The translations under genes and the position numbers were made by a program. Shown piece after piece: positions 1 through 8,040 of a DNA stretch of 64,000 bases. Source of the stretch: an uncultured Caulobacterales bacterium (GTDB lineage Bacteria > Pseudomonadota > Alphaproteobacteria > Caulobacterales > Maricaulaceae). The notes beneath the pieces were generated by a model. That model ran no database searches. It was given only the letters and a program-made list of their open reading frames with translations, and was not told the origin of the DNA. How positions within the stretch are numbered: position 1 is the stretch's first letter; every line of letters starts with the position of its first letter. The stretch covers positions 434,001-498,000 of the forward strand of contig CALLIK010000007.1 of assembly GCA_938009235.1 (NCBI GenBank). The letters are read 5' to 3'.

Positions 1-651
1 TCAGTGCGCGCACGATTGGCTGCGGACAAGCTCGTGAAATCGCGTAACTTTAATATCGAAACACATGACGGCATTGTTTATGTCATGGGCGTCGCCCGTA
101 CCGAGCGAGAGCTTGAGCGCGCCGCAGAGATTGCCGCGACGACACGCGGTGCGAACCAAGTTATTTCCTATGCACGGATTGCAGATTTACCTGCAGCCAA
201 GCGAATGGAATTAGAAGCTCAAGCCGACGCGATTATTACGCCAAAGCGTCAGTTGCCTAGCATATTGCAAGCCGGGCCGAATGGACAGATCCCGCAGGCA
301 CCGTCCTTGGATACACAAGTTTCGAATAATATAGCGAAACCTGAATTATTTTCACCTGAGGCGCCTGACGAGTTTTTTGAATCGCAAGCCGCAGCCCCTA
401 TCACTAATCTTCCAATGAACCAGCCTATTCCGTTCGTTGCGCCAACCGCGCCTAATCAAATCCAAATGGGTGAGCGTTTAGGCAAAGAATTACCGTCCAA
501 TGAAGAACTTGGGGCGTATAGAACCGGCCAAGCTGGAGAGGCAATCTCTATTATAGAGAGTGCGCCATATTATGTTGATCCTGATACTGGCAAAGAAATT
601 CCGATCCGCTTTGACGTCAATGGGAACATCGTTCCGCTTATTATTAAATAG
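1..651 (+). CDS. BON-domain protein, C-terminal part (5' end outside window)
   Basis: The reading frame is open from the first base of the window, so the true start lies upstream. The first 60 or so residues form the end of a BON domain (pattern HDGIVYVMGVARTEREL followed by A-x3-RGANQVISYARI). BON domains bind membranes or phospholipids in exported proteins such as OsmY. The rest is a Pro/Gln/Asn-rich tail with no recognised domain, ending in a short hydrophobic NGNIVPLIIK. From family knowledge such proteins are periplasmic lipoproteins, but the signal sequence is not in view. The nearby gshB matches a common alphaproteobacterial arrangement in which a BON protein precedes glutathione synthetase. 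Confidence 0.75.
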   Translation, partial: SVRARLAADKLVKSRNFNIETHDGIVYVMGVARTERELERAAEIAATTRGANQVISYARIADLPAAKRMELEAQADAIITPKRQLPSILQAGPNGQIPQAPSLDTQVSNNIAKPELFSPEAPDEFFESQAAAPITNLPMNQPIPFVAPTAPNQIQMGERLGKELPSNEELGAYRTGQAGEAISIIESAPYYVDPDTGKEIPIRFDVNGNIVPLIIK

Positions 652-775
652 ACCTTACGATGAGTGAGGTGCGGTCTAGACGTGTAAATGCGTGAAAATT
701 CCGTAATGCGACCATTCAGGGTTCCTTCATATGAAATACAGCAAATAGTAACCCTATTATTTAATGGGGGTTCTA

Positions 776-1360
776 ATGAACATTTCAAAATCAATCGTTG
801 CTTTATCTCTGGCTCTAACTTTGACGGCCTGTCAAACGACAAGCCCATCAATTTCTCCGAGTGACCTCCTGCTAGCCAATATCGATACATCGGTCATTTC
901 GCAGAGCGCAAGTTTGTCAACACTTGGCACAACAAATCCAACCTGCGCGACCTTTTATGAAAACGCCTCTAAGCTCTTGAGCCAACCTGTTGTGTCGGAC
1001 GTGATTTCGACAAAGCCATCCTTTGGCAGCGTTCTTCTTAAAACGGTTGTCTTGGGCACTCTATCTGGCGTGTCTGGCGGGGCCGTCGCTGGATTAGGTA
1101 TAGGCAGCGCATTAGCAGAAACGGCTGCGGTGGCTACAGCGAGCCAAGTGACGTATGGTCTCGGCAGTTCCGTTTACGACAGTGTCGGCGATAAAATAGC
1201 GGATGGCGCTGATGCAGCGACGGCTGCCGCGAACCTACCGACATTATCACCACTGGCGGAAATTGAAAAAGCTGCAGCTCAAATCGGATGTGTGGCACCT
1301 GATGCCGCGTCAATTGCAGCGTATAATGCAGAAGTTCTCGCGTATGAGGCTCTTAAGTAA
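776..1360 (+). CDS. Putative lipoprotein with glycine-zipper segment
   Basis: Starts at the ATG at 776, eight bases after a GGGGG stretch that can act as ribosome binding site; an in-frame ATG at 764 lies before that site and is less likely. The N-terminus is a lipoprotein signal (ISKSIVALSLALTLTAC) with lipobox LTAC. The middle holds a Gly/Ala-rich hydrophobic stretch (GVSGGAVAGLGIGSALAE) resembling a glycine zipper that could insert in a membrane. Two further cysteines (in PTCATFY and IGCVAPD) could form a disulfide. I do not recognise a family. It is probably anchored in the outer membrane or periplasm; the function is unknown. Confidence 0.7.
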   Translation: MNISKSIVALSLALTLTACQTTSPSISPSDLLLANIDTSVISQSASLSTLGTTNPTCATFYENASKLLSQPVVSDVISTKPSFGSVLLKTVVLGTLSGVSGGAVAGLGIGSALAETAAVATASQVTYGLGSSVYDSVGDKIADGADAATAAANLPTLSPLAEIEKAAAQIGCVAPDAASIAAYNAEVLAYEALK

Positions 1361-1400
1361 GCTCGTTCCTAAACTAAATATAGTCTGTAAACTTTAGGAT

Positions 1401-1742
1401 CTACAGACTGAAACTTGCTTGGACGTCTTTCGTCCAGCCGACACTATAAGCGTCTCCGTTTTGAATAACGGGGCGCTTCATTAATGTGGGGTGCTCAAGA
1501 AGAAGCGCCAGAGCCGTTTCGCGCGTCAGGCCAGATTTCTCTGTATCACTGAGGCCGCGCCATGTTGTGCTCTTCTTATTCACCAAAGCTTCGAACCCTA
1601 ATGCGGCTTCTAATGTCGCGAGGGTGCTTGGGTCCAAACCATCGGCGCGGACATCATGCAGCTCTAGCTCATGGCCCGCTGCGCGCAAGGCCTTGATGGC
1701 TTTACGGCAGGTGTCACAGGTTTTCAGGTGATAGAGTTTCAT
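1401..1742 (-). CDS. ArsC/Spx/YffB-family thioredoxin-fold protein
   Basis: 113 residues, the usual length of the ArsC-like reductase/Spx family. The N-terminus MKLYHLKTCDTCRKAIKAL gives the first strand and a CxxC (CDTC) at the start of helix 1. The conserved NKKSTTWRGL and the MKRPVIQ block near residue 90, with the cis-proline region, are typical of the YffB/Spx branch, which differs from true arsenate reductases. It probably acts as a cytoplasmic glutathione- or thiol-dependent reductase or regulator; the substrate cannot be read. Its ATG overlaps the TGA of the upstream hydrolase gene (ATGA), so the two are translationally coupled as the last genes of a four-gene operon. Confidence 0.85.
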   Translation of the reverse strand: MKLYHLKTCDTCRKAIKALRAAGHELELHDVRADGLDPSTLATLEAALGFEALVNKKSTTWRGLSDTEKSGLTRETALALLLEHPTLMKRPVIQNGDAYSVGWTKDVQASFSL

Positions 1743-2584
1743 GCTGTTACCGTTTGATTGCGGCCAAGAATGAAGTCACTCATCAGGCCATAGACTTCTT
1801 TGCGTGAGCTATCATTGTGCATTTCGTGTTGCGGTGTTTCGAACGCATGAAAGTCGACTTGCTTGGCGGCATGAGCAAAGCCAGCGGATCCGTCAAATCC
1901 CGTCAGTTGATCGGCTTCGGAATGCAATAGCAACAATCTGCGATCCCAGTCCTGCGCGTGCGCCGCAATATTTTCGCCATTCGCAACCATACCTTCCGCG
2001 AGACGGAAGCCCATAGTGCCGTGACAAAACTCGTCTTCCATATAGAGCGCTTGCTCGCTCGAAAGGTTCGAAATTTTTGTGCCATCAATCGGTTGAGACA
2101 TCGCGCCGCTTGGTTTTATCTTACCCATGATTTTCGCCAACACCCGCAAAGCTTTAGGTAAGGGTTCAGCTAAGGCAATCAAAGGTGCACTTGCAATGAT
2201 CGGGAGATCATCCACCCCGCGTAGGCCATGATCCAACACCAACCCACCGCCCATAGAATGTCCATAAAGTGTCAGTGGCGTATCAGGGTAAAACTCGCGA
2301 GTCTGGTCTAGTAGCGCCGCCAAGTCCCCACGGAAATCGTCATAGCTTTTAATAACGCCGCGTGCGCCGGGGCTGCGGCCATGTCCGCGTAGGTCCAATC
2401 CGACGACAGCAATATTCTTGGCATTCAAATAGGTCGCCATAAGTTCATAGCGCCCACAATGTTCGCCGAACCCGTGGACGAGGGCCATAACAGCAGCAGG
2501 CTGATCGGCATTAGGTTTATCTAGTGGCCAATGCCGTCCAATCAACATCGTTCCATCGGCAGAGGCGCACGTAAAATCAGTCAT
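1739..2584 (-). CDS. Alpha/beta hydrolase, monoacylglycerol lipase/lysophospholipase type
   Basis: 281 residues with the Hydrolase_4 pattern: oxyanion-loop VHGFGEHCGRY near residue 36, DLRGHGRSPG near 64, nucleophile elbow GHSMGGG with Ser110, a probable acid Asp in SEADQLTGF and a catalytic His in PQHEMHND. This arrangement is typical of PldB-like lysophospholipases and monoglyceride lipases that cleave acyl esters. No signal peptide is seen, so it is probably cytoplasmic. Start and stop both overlap neighbours by four bases (ATGA), placing it inside the YbjQ-YbjQ-hydrolase-ArsC operon. The acyl substrate is an inference only. Confidence 0.88.
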   Translation of the reverse strand: MTDFTCASADGTMLIGRHWPLDKPNADQPAAVMALVHGFGEHCGRYELMATYLNAKNIAVVGLDLRGHGRSPGARGVIKSYDDFRGDLAALLDQTREFYPDTPLTLYGHSMGGGLVLDHGLRGVDDLPIIASAPLIALAEPLPKALRVLAKIMGKIKPSGAMSQPIDGTKISNLSSEQALYMEDEFCHGTMGFRLAEGMVANGENIAAHAQDWDRRLLLLHSEADQLTGFDGSAGFAHAAKQVDFHAFETPQHEMHNDSSRKEVYGLMSDFILGRNQTVTA

Positions 2585-3018
2585 CGTACCGCTGTCCCAT
2601 AGGCTAATAATTCTGCACCGCCGCCAATATTGGCTTGTGACGAGGACGCTCCCACGCGGGAGAATTCGAACCGTATATTATGCACTTGGGTTGCGCCAAC
2701 AGTTTGCGCTTGTTCGAGTAACCGCACAAGCGCTTCACGCCGCGCGCGCTCTAGCATGGTTTCATATACACTGATATTCCCGCCAACGAACATGATGATC
2801 CGCGCCACAAATCTGCGGAAGAAATCAAAAGCAATCACGACGGACCCCGTCACCAACATCGGCTGTCCCAGACCTGCGGGCACTGTTTTCAAATTCGTGA
2901 CAACCATATACGAGAGCGCGTCTTCGCGTGCGTTCAAATCCTCGAGATGTTTCTTCTGCGCTTGCGTCCCAAAAAACACACCCACCAGCAACAGAATCGC
3001 GGTTAAAATGAGGTTCAT
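2581..3018 (-). CDS. YbjQ-like heavy-metal-binding-fold protein with N-terminal membrane helix
   Basis: 145 residues. An N-terminal hydrophobic helix (MNLILTAILLLVGVFFG) anchors the protein, followed by a YbjQ/UPF0145-type domain. The shared pattern with the gene just upstream is visible: VPAG/LPGY near the start, a hydrophobic turn with GG, then Y-E-x2-L-x3-R-x-E-A-x3-L and GATQVHNIRFEFS, matching GANAIVNVRFSTS. YbjQ proteins form ring-shaped pentamers of unknown function. It probably arose from its neighbour by duplication plus gain of an anchor. Its start codon overlaps the TAA of the upstream YbjQ gene by one base. Confidence 0.75.
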   Translation of the reverse strand: MNLILTAILLLVGVFFGTQAQKKHLEDLNAREDALSYMVVTNLKTVPAGLGQPMLVTGSVVIAFDFFRRFVARIIMFVGGNISVYETMLERARREALVRLLEQAQTVGATQVHNIRFEFSRVGASSSQANIGGGAELLAYGTAVR

Positions 3019-3332
3019 TATGCGAGCACCACACCTGTGCCGTAGACATAGAGTTCGGACGCGCCGGCTGTGATCGCGCTCGTTGAGAACCGCACATTGA
3101 CGATTGCGTTTGCGCCTTTGGATTGCGCGTCTGCGACCATACGGGCGGTGGCTTCCTTGCGCGCATCTTCGAGTAGTTCCGTATAGCCTTTTAACTCGCC
3201 GCCGACGATATTCTTGAGACCCGCCATCAGGTCGCGTCCCACATGTTTCGCGCGCACAGTATTGCCCTGCACGAGGCCAACATGGCGGCTAATCGTATAG
3301 CCAGGAAGGGTTTCGGTATTAGAGAGGATCAT
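3018..3332 (-). CDS. YbjQ/UPF0145 family protein
   Basis: With the start at 3332 (MILSNTETLPGYTISRHVG) the protein is 104 residues, close to the 107 of E. coli YbjQ; an upstream in-frame extension to 3386 would add residues not found in the family. An AAAGG lies about eight bases before this ATG. Conserved features are the LPGY...GLVQGNTVRAKHVGRD block, the GLKNIVGGELKGYTELLEDAR helix and the final GANAIVNVRF...YGTGV. The fold is a small alpha/beta homopentamer sometimes annotated as heavy-metal binding; no biochemical role is established. First gene of the overlapping minus-strand operon that ends with the ArsC-like gene. Confidence 0.85.
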   Translation of the reverse strand: MILSNTETLPGYTISRHVGLVQGNTVRAKHVGRDLMAGLKNIVGGELKGYTELLEDARKEATARMVADAQSKGANAIVNVRFSTSAITAGASELYVYGTGVVLA

Positions 3333-3443
3333 AACGTAGCCTTTGAGGTTCCTCTCGTTCTTGACACACTTGCACGCGCCACGCAATTTTTAGGTCGTGC
3401 CTATCCATTAGGTTGCGTGGGTCTAAGAGCGTTGCAGTCTTGC

Positions 3444-3471
3444 CCCTCCGCGCAGGTCGCGACGGGGCATA
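3444..3471. terminator. GC-rich hairpin between convergent-side operon and fasciclin gene
   Basis: TGCCCCTCCGCG pairs with CGCGACGGGGCA around a five-base loop. It lies downstream of the fasciclin gene on the minus strand but lacks a clear U-run, so it may be a transcript-stabilising or rho-dependent end rather than an intrinsic terminator. Confidence 0.4.
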
Positions 3472-3491
3472 AGGGTAAGCCGGGTTTTGAT

Positions 3492-4172
3492 TTATTCAGG
3501 CAGCAAGACGGAGTTTATCACATGGATAATTCCGTTTGATTGGTCCAGGTCAGCCGTTGTCACTGTGGCGACATAACCTCTGCCATCCGAAATTTTGACT
3601 TTGTCACCAACGGAAAAGAAGCTCAACTCAACACCTTCAACTGTTGTTGTTTTAAATGCACCGCCGCTACGCTCAATATTAAACAGTAAATCGTCAGCAG
3701 TGAGGCGGCTCGGTAGAACGTGATTTTTAAGAATAGTTTGAAGTGTGGCACGGTTCGCATCCGCCATTAAACTCTCGCGTGTGGCCGAAGGTAACGTCGA
3801 GAAGGCTGCGTCAGACGGTGCAAAGACAGTAAAGGGTCCTGCGCCAGACAAAGTCTCGCCAAGTTGGGCTTGGGCGATGAGCGCTGTTAGCGTTGTGAGA
3901 TTATCCGCAGCGCTCGCGTGCGCCATGATGGTCTTTCCTTTTGGCGTAGCTGTAGCTGCCACGGTTGCGGGCGCAGGTGTGACGTCAGACATTGCCTCTG
4001 ATTTGATAATGACGCCAGTGTCCGTAGACCCAGACGCGACAGGATATGATGCCATGTCCATTTTCGCTGTCTCAGTCTTTACTGATTTTGAAGGAATATC
4101 AGGTGCGGAGGCGCAGCCCGCTATCGAGGACGCGACCACAATGGCTGTGGCAAGTTTGTAGAGGTGAGGCAT
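3492..4172 (-). CDS. Fasciclin (FAS1) domain lipoprotein
   Basis: The start is placed at 4172 (MPHLYKLATAIVV) because a GGAG sits nine bases before it, inside a possible upstream ATG at 4187 that has no ribosome site of its own. A lipoprotein signal ends in IAGC. After a Thr/Ala/Pro-rich linker, the last 130 residues are one FAS1 domain: LTALIAQAQLGETLSGAGPFTV then FAPSDAAFSTLP (H1 box) and an H2-like VATVTTADLDQSNGIIHVIN with the terminal VLLP. FAS1 domains mediate adhesion or polymer binding at cell surfaces. It is a single-gene minus-strand unit facing away from gshB. Confidence 0.9.
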   Translation of the reverse strand: MPHLYKLATAIVVASSIAGCASAPDIPSKSVKTETAKMDMASYPVASGSTDTGVIIKSEAMSDVTPAPATVAATATPKGKTIMAHASAADNLTTLTALIAQAQLGETLSGAGPFTVFAPSDAAFSTLPSATRESLMADANRATLQTILKNHVLPSRLTADDLLFNIERSGGAFKTTTVEGVELSFFSVGDKVKISDGRGYVATVTTADLDQSNGIIHVINSVLLPE

Positions 4173-4333
4173 AAGCGTAGTCTCCATTATTATAATTATG
4201 TTATTGGGAATACACCGCAGGCGTTGGGCGCAATGGACCGTAATAGCCAGCTGCCAACACAGTCATGTTAGGCAGGATTGATTTTCGGCTCAGGGCACGC
4301 CACGTCAGACCTAATAAGATTGCGGAGCCTATC

Positions 4334-5278
4334 ATGAGACAACACGTCGCCTTTCAAATGGACCCTATGGAGTCTGTGAACATTGACGGAGACACCACCT
4401 TTGCGTTGGCGGAAATCGCCCAAGCGCGAGGCTGGACGATGTGGGAATATGGGCCAGAGCATCTGACCTATGATCGCGGACGGGTTCTCGCCCGCGCGCG
4501 GCCCATGACCGTACAGCGGGATCAAAGCCAACCTGCGATTTTCGGCGAGCGTGAGCTGATTGATCTGGAAACAGATATCGACGTGGTTTGGATGCGCCAA
4601 GACCCGCCCTTTGATATGTCATATATAACGGCGACGCATATCCTTGAACGTTTAGAGGGCAAAACCCTCGTCGTGAATAATCCGAAATATGTGCGCGATT
4701 GCCCAGAGAAAATCCTGCCGCTCGATTACCCAGAACTGATGCCTGCGACGCTGATTTCTCGCGACCGCGTTGCGATTGATGCGTTCCGCGCCGAATATAA
4801 AGATATCATCCTCAAGCCGCTTTACGGCAATGGCGGCGCTGGGATTTTCCGCATCAAAGAAGGCGACCCGAATTACAGTTCTATCTTTGAGATGTTCATG
4901 GAAACCTCGCGCGAACCAATCATCGCGCAGGCGTTCCTGCCGCTCGTCGTCAAAGGCGACAAACGCATCCTGATCATTGACGGCGTGGCTGTCGGCGCAA
5001 TTAACCGCGTCCCGCAAAAGGGCGAAACACGCTCCAACATGCACGTCGGCGGAACCGCCGTCCCAACGGACCTAACCGAAGACGACATGCGCATCTGCAA
5101 CGCCATTGGCCCGATGCTGAAAGCGCGTGGTCAGATTTTGGTCGGGATTGATGTGATTGGCGACAAGATGACAGAGATCAACATTACGTCCCCAACGGGC
5201 GTGCAAGAGTTGAAACGGTTTAGTGGTATTGATGCGGCGGCTTTATGCTGGGACGCCATTGAGGGTAAGATTAAGTGA
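4334..5278 (+). CDS. gshB: Glutathione synthetase
   Basis: 314 residues from the ATG at 4334 (MRQHVAFQMDPMESVNID), matching E. coli GshB (316) in length; the in-frame ATG at 4265 would add a tail the family lacks, and GGAG at 4324-4327 supports 4334. It joins gamma-glutamylcysteine and glycine using ATP. ATP-grasp landmarks are visible: the VWMRQDPPFDMSYI substrate block, ILKPLYGNGGAGIFR glycine-rich loop, LVVKGDKRILIIDG, and the terminal VGIDVIGDKMTEINITSPTG that binds magnesium. It stands apart from the minus-strand genes to its left. The next gene, a KAP NTPase, begins inside its stop codon. Confidence 0.97.
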   Translation: MRQHVAFQMDPMESVNIDGDTTFALAEIAQARGWTMWEYGPEHLTYDRGRVLARARPMTVQRDQSQPAIFGERELIDLETDIDVVWMRQDPPFDMSYITATHILERLEGKTLVVNNPKYVRDCPEKILPLDYPELMPATLISRDRVAIDAFRAEYKDIILKPLYGNGGAGIFRIKEGDPNYSSIFEMFMETSREPIIAQAFLPLVVKGDKRILIIDGVAVGAINRVPQKGETRSNMHVGGTAVPTDLTEDDMRICNAIGPMLKARGQILVGIDVIGDKMTEINITSPTGVQELKRFSGIDAAALCWDAIEGKIK

Positions 5279-6723
5279 TAGGGGAAGATGAAGAATATTT
5301 ACCCCCTCCCTACCTGTTCAAAAAATCAAAAAGTGAGATTGATAAAGATCACCCTTGGGAAAAGGACCTGCTTGATCGAAAAAAAGTAGCTAAAGACTTA
5401 AATAAAATTATCCAAAGGGTTAATCAGCCGATGGTTATGACTATCACTGCCCCTTATGGCATGGGCAAAACTACGTTCTTAGAGTGTTGGAAAGCTGAAT
5501 TGCAAAATGATGGGGCGTCTGTTGTTATGTTCAACGCATGGGAGACTGATTTTTCAAAAGATGCTTTCGTTGCATTCGTGTCAGCAATTGAAAATCAATT
5601 TTCTAGTAAGAGTGACGCAAAAGCTAAATTTATAAATTCAGCTAAAAAGCTAGGGGGAGCGCTTGTAAAAAATGCCCCTAGTTTGGCTACGAAAGTTATT
5701 ACAAAAGCTGCGATAGGAGAGAGTGGTGTTAAAGCTCTAGAAAATTTGAATCTAAGTGAAGATGACGCGGTTAAATTTACTGAGGCGTTAGCAACGGAAG
5801 CATTTAAGAATCAAAAAATTTCTGAGAAATCGGTCTCTAACTTTAAAACTGCTTTCGAAGACATTGTTAAAAGTGAATGTAATGGCAAGCTCTTTGTTTT
5901 TATAGATGAACTTGACAGATGTAGACCCAAGTATGCCGTTGATGTTCTTGAGAGCGTTAAACATGTCTTTTCGGTGCCAGGTGTCATTTTTGTTTTAGCG
6001 GTAGACGACGATCAATTAGTTAGCTCCTTCAAAGGTGTTTATGGTCCAGATTTAAATGCTAAAGGGTATTTTGCAAAATTTGTGGATTGGTCATTTAAAT
6101 TACCTGAACCTCCGATAGAGAAGTATACAAAACACCTTTCAGAAAATATCTTTGAATTTGAAGAACAGGCGTTATTTACTTACAATAATGATGATTACTC
6201 TTCTATTTGGACTTTTTATTTTTTTCTGGATTCATACTCGAAGGTTCTAAATTTATCACCCCGTGATCTTGGTAGATGCTTTACTTATGTTAATATGGCT
6301 ATGCAGTTATGCAAAGGTAAAGCGGGCCCAAATGAGATAGCAATATGTGCCTTTCTTAAGTCGGCTGATAAAGATTTTTACAACGAAATGTTGAATTTTC
6401 AAAAATCCGGATCGCTTGTAAACGGTAACAAGGTAGAGCACTTTGCAGACTCGTTAGAAATGCTTGGTGAAGAGCATTATAGAATGTATGACAATGATGG
6501 TTATTGGCTTCGGGTCATGACAATTGAATTTTTCGCAAAACTGCCTTCTTATGGAGGTGAGCCTATTTTTCCTGTTTCAGACAATTATTTCTCTGAGAGA
6601 TTTCCTGAAGGCAGTCGACATACTAAGAATGATTTCTTGGAGCATTTGAGCGGTATGCGCCGAGACCGAACTAAAATAAATTTTGGTCGAGGGTCAGCTG
6701 CTCTTGAAAAAGGGTGCTTGTAA
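5275..6723 (+). CDS. KAP-family P-loop NTPase
   Basis: 482 residues. The GTG at 5275 overlaps the gshB stop (GTGATA) and is the best available start; no ATG occurs before the P-loop region. The layout follows KAP NTPases: DHPWEKDLLDRKKVAKDL lead-in, Walker A APYGMGKTTFLE near residue 60, the KAP-type FNAWETDFSKDAFVAF, and Walker B KLFVFIDELDRCRPKYA near 205, then sensor-region VLAVDDDQL. The membrane-helix insertion found in many KAP proteins is not evident. KAP proteins include the phage T7 exclusion factor PifA, so a defence role is possible but inferred. The gene is visibly AT-rich beside its GC-richer neighbours, suggesting recent transfer. Confidence 0.88.
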   Translation: MIGEDEEYLPPPYLFKKSKSEIDKDHPWEKDLLDRKKVAKDLNKIIQRVNQPMVMTITAPYGMGKTTFLECWKAELQNDGASVVMFNAWETDFSKDAFVAFVSAIENQFSSKSDAKAKFINSAKKLGGALVKNAPSLATKVITKAAIGESGVKALENLNLSEDDAVKFTEALATEAFKNQKISEKSVSNFKTAFEDIVKSECNGKLFVFIDELDRCRPKYAVDVLESVKHVFSVPGVIFVLAVDDDQLVSSFKGVYGPDLNAKGYFAKFVDWSFKLPEPPIEKYTKHLSENIFEFEEQALFTYNNDDYSSIWTFYFFLDSYSKVLNLSPRDLGRCFTYVNMAMQLCKGKAGPNEIAICAFLKSADKDFYNEMLNFQKSGSLVNGNKVEHFADSLEMLGEEHYRMYDNDGYWLRVMTIEFFAKLPSYGGEPIFPVSDNYFSERFPEGSRHTKNDFLEHLSGMRRDRTKINFGRGSAALEKGCL

Positions 6724-6761
6724 TTGTGCCCTTTAATCCTCCCACCTCCTAACCCAACCCC

Positions 6762-7919
6762 ATGATCACTAAACTCGCCATCTCAGGTTACCGCTCTTTA
6801 CGCGATGTAAAACTCCATTTGGAGAATGTGAATATTGTGACGGGGGCGAATGGGAGCGGGAAGTCTAGCTTGTTCAAGGCGCTCAAGCTGTTGACGGAAA
6901 CCTCGCGCGGGCAGCTCTTTACATCCTTGGCGAAAGAGGGCGGATTTCCCTCGACGCTTTGGGCGGGGCCTGAAACGATTACGCGCGCGATGCGGACGGG
7001 TGATCAACCCATTCAAGGCTCGAGACGACAAAAACCTGTCTCGCTGAAACTTGGCTATGCGAGCGACACCTATAGTTATCTCGTGGATTTAGGTCTGCCC
7101 GAAATGGGCAGCTCGGCCTTTGCTAACGACCCCATCATCAAACAGGAGCTCGTCTGGTTCGGTGAGGTCATGCGCCCCGCGACCACCTTTGCGAAACGCG
7201 CAGGGCCGTCAGTGTCATTAAAAGATACCGACACAGGTGCGTGGCGAACGGTGACAAATGATCTCGCGACATTTGACAGTATGATGACGCATGGCGTTGA
7301 CCCGCGCCTCGCGCCAGAGCTGTTAGTGATGCGCGAGAAAATGCGAGAGTGGCGGTTCTATGATCACTTCCGCACCGACGAAGATGCGCCCGCCCGCCAG
7401 AGCCAAATCGGAACCCGCACGCCTGTCCTCAGTCCCGATGGTAGCGACCTCGCGGCGGCGATTCAGACGATCATGGAAATTGGCGATGATGCGGCCTTAG
7501 CGGGAGCAATAGAGGATGCGTTCCCCGGCGCGACATTATCGGTCGATATGCGCGATGGGCGGTTCATGCTATCGATGTCGCAATTTGGATTGCTGCGTGA
7601 TCTCTCCGCGAGTGAGCTGTCCGATGGAACATTGCGCTATATATTATTGGCCGCGGCATTGCTCAGCCCGCGTCCGCCAGAATTTTTGGTGTTGAACGAA
7701 CCCGAGACAAGCTTGCATCAAGACCTGTTGGAACCTCTCGCGCGGTTGATTGCGCGCGCGTCAGAGGTCTCGCAAATCTTGATTATCTCACATTCCAAAA
7801 TCCTGATTGACACGCTCACAACTGAAATCGCCTGCCAAATCATCCCGCTCAGAAAAGAGTTTAGCGAAACGGAAATAGAGTTGGATAATCAAACGAATTG
7901 GACGTGGCCCAATCGGTAG
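6762..7919 (+). CDS. AAA/ABC-type ATPase (COG4637-like)
   Basis: 385 residues with a RecF/SMC-like head layout: MITKLAISGYRSLRDVKLHL start, Walker A GANGSGKSSLFKALKLL at about residues 28-44, ABC signature LSDGTLRYILLAAALLSP, Walker B FLVLNEPETSLHQDLLEPLA and an H-loop LIISHSKILIDTL. The Walker B Asp is replaced by Asn (VLNEPE), which I recall as usual in this COG4637 branch rather than a lesion. There is no coiled-coil insertion long enough for SMC work. Such solo ATPases are widespread and uncharacterised. Composition is like the housekeeping genes, unlike the KAP gene 38 bases upstream, so the two need not form one system. Confidence 0.85.
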   Translation: MITKLAISGYRSLRDVKLHLENVNIVTGANGSGKSSLFKALKLLTETSRGQLFTSLAKEGGFPSTLWAGPETITRAMRTGDQPIQGSRRQKPVSLKLGYASDTYSYLVDLGLPEMGSSAFANDPIIKQELVWFGEVMRPATTFAKRAGPSVSLKDTDTGAWRTVTNDLATFDSMMTHGVDPRLAPELLVMREKMREWRFYDHFRTDEDAPARQSQIGTRTPVLSPDGSDLAAAIQTIMEIGDDAALAGAIEDAFPGATLSVDMRDGRFMLSMSQFGLLRDLSASELSDGTLRYILLAAALLSPRPPEFLVLNEPETSLHQDLLEPLARLIARASEVSQILIISHSKILIDTLTTEIACQIIPLRKEFSETEIELDNQTNWTWPNR

Positions 7920-8029
7920 GGTTTGAGCGGCAACTGCGACATAATAGCATGATGATTGTGTCGCCGCGTTAACCTTTTTTTTGTCATAACAGTAGATATC
8001 CAAATTATAGAGGTGGAGACCTTCGACTT

Positions 8030-8036
8030 AAGGAGG
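8030..8036 (+). promoter_or_regulatory. Strong ribosome binding site of the ammonium sensor kinase
   Basis: AAGGAGG four bases before the ATG at 8041 is a perfect anti-16S match and fixes the start of the 1133-residue protein. The 120 bases between this gene and the preceding ATPase gene are AT-rich and probably hold its promoter. Confidence 0.8.
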
Positions 8037-8040
8037 CCAC

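Noticed and set aside
1739-3332. Arsenic or heavy-metal resistance operon
   Set aside because: The ArsC-like member belongs to the Spx/YffB branch and the YbjQ metal-binding label is not backed by biochemical evidence; no ArsR or transporter is present.
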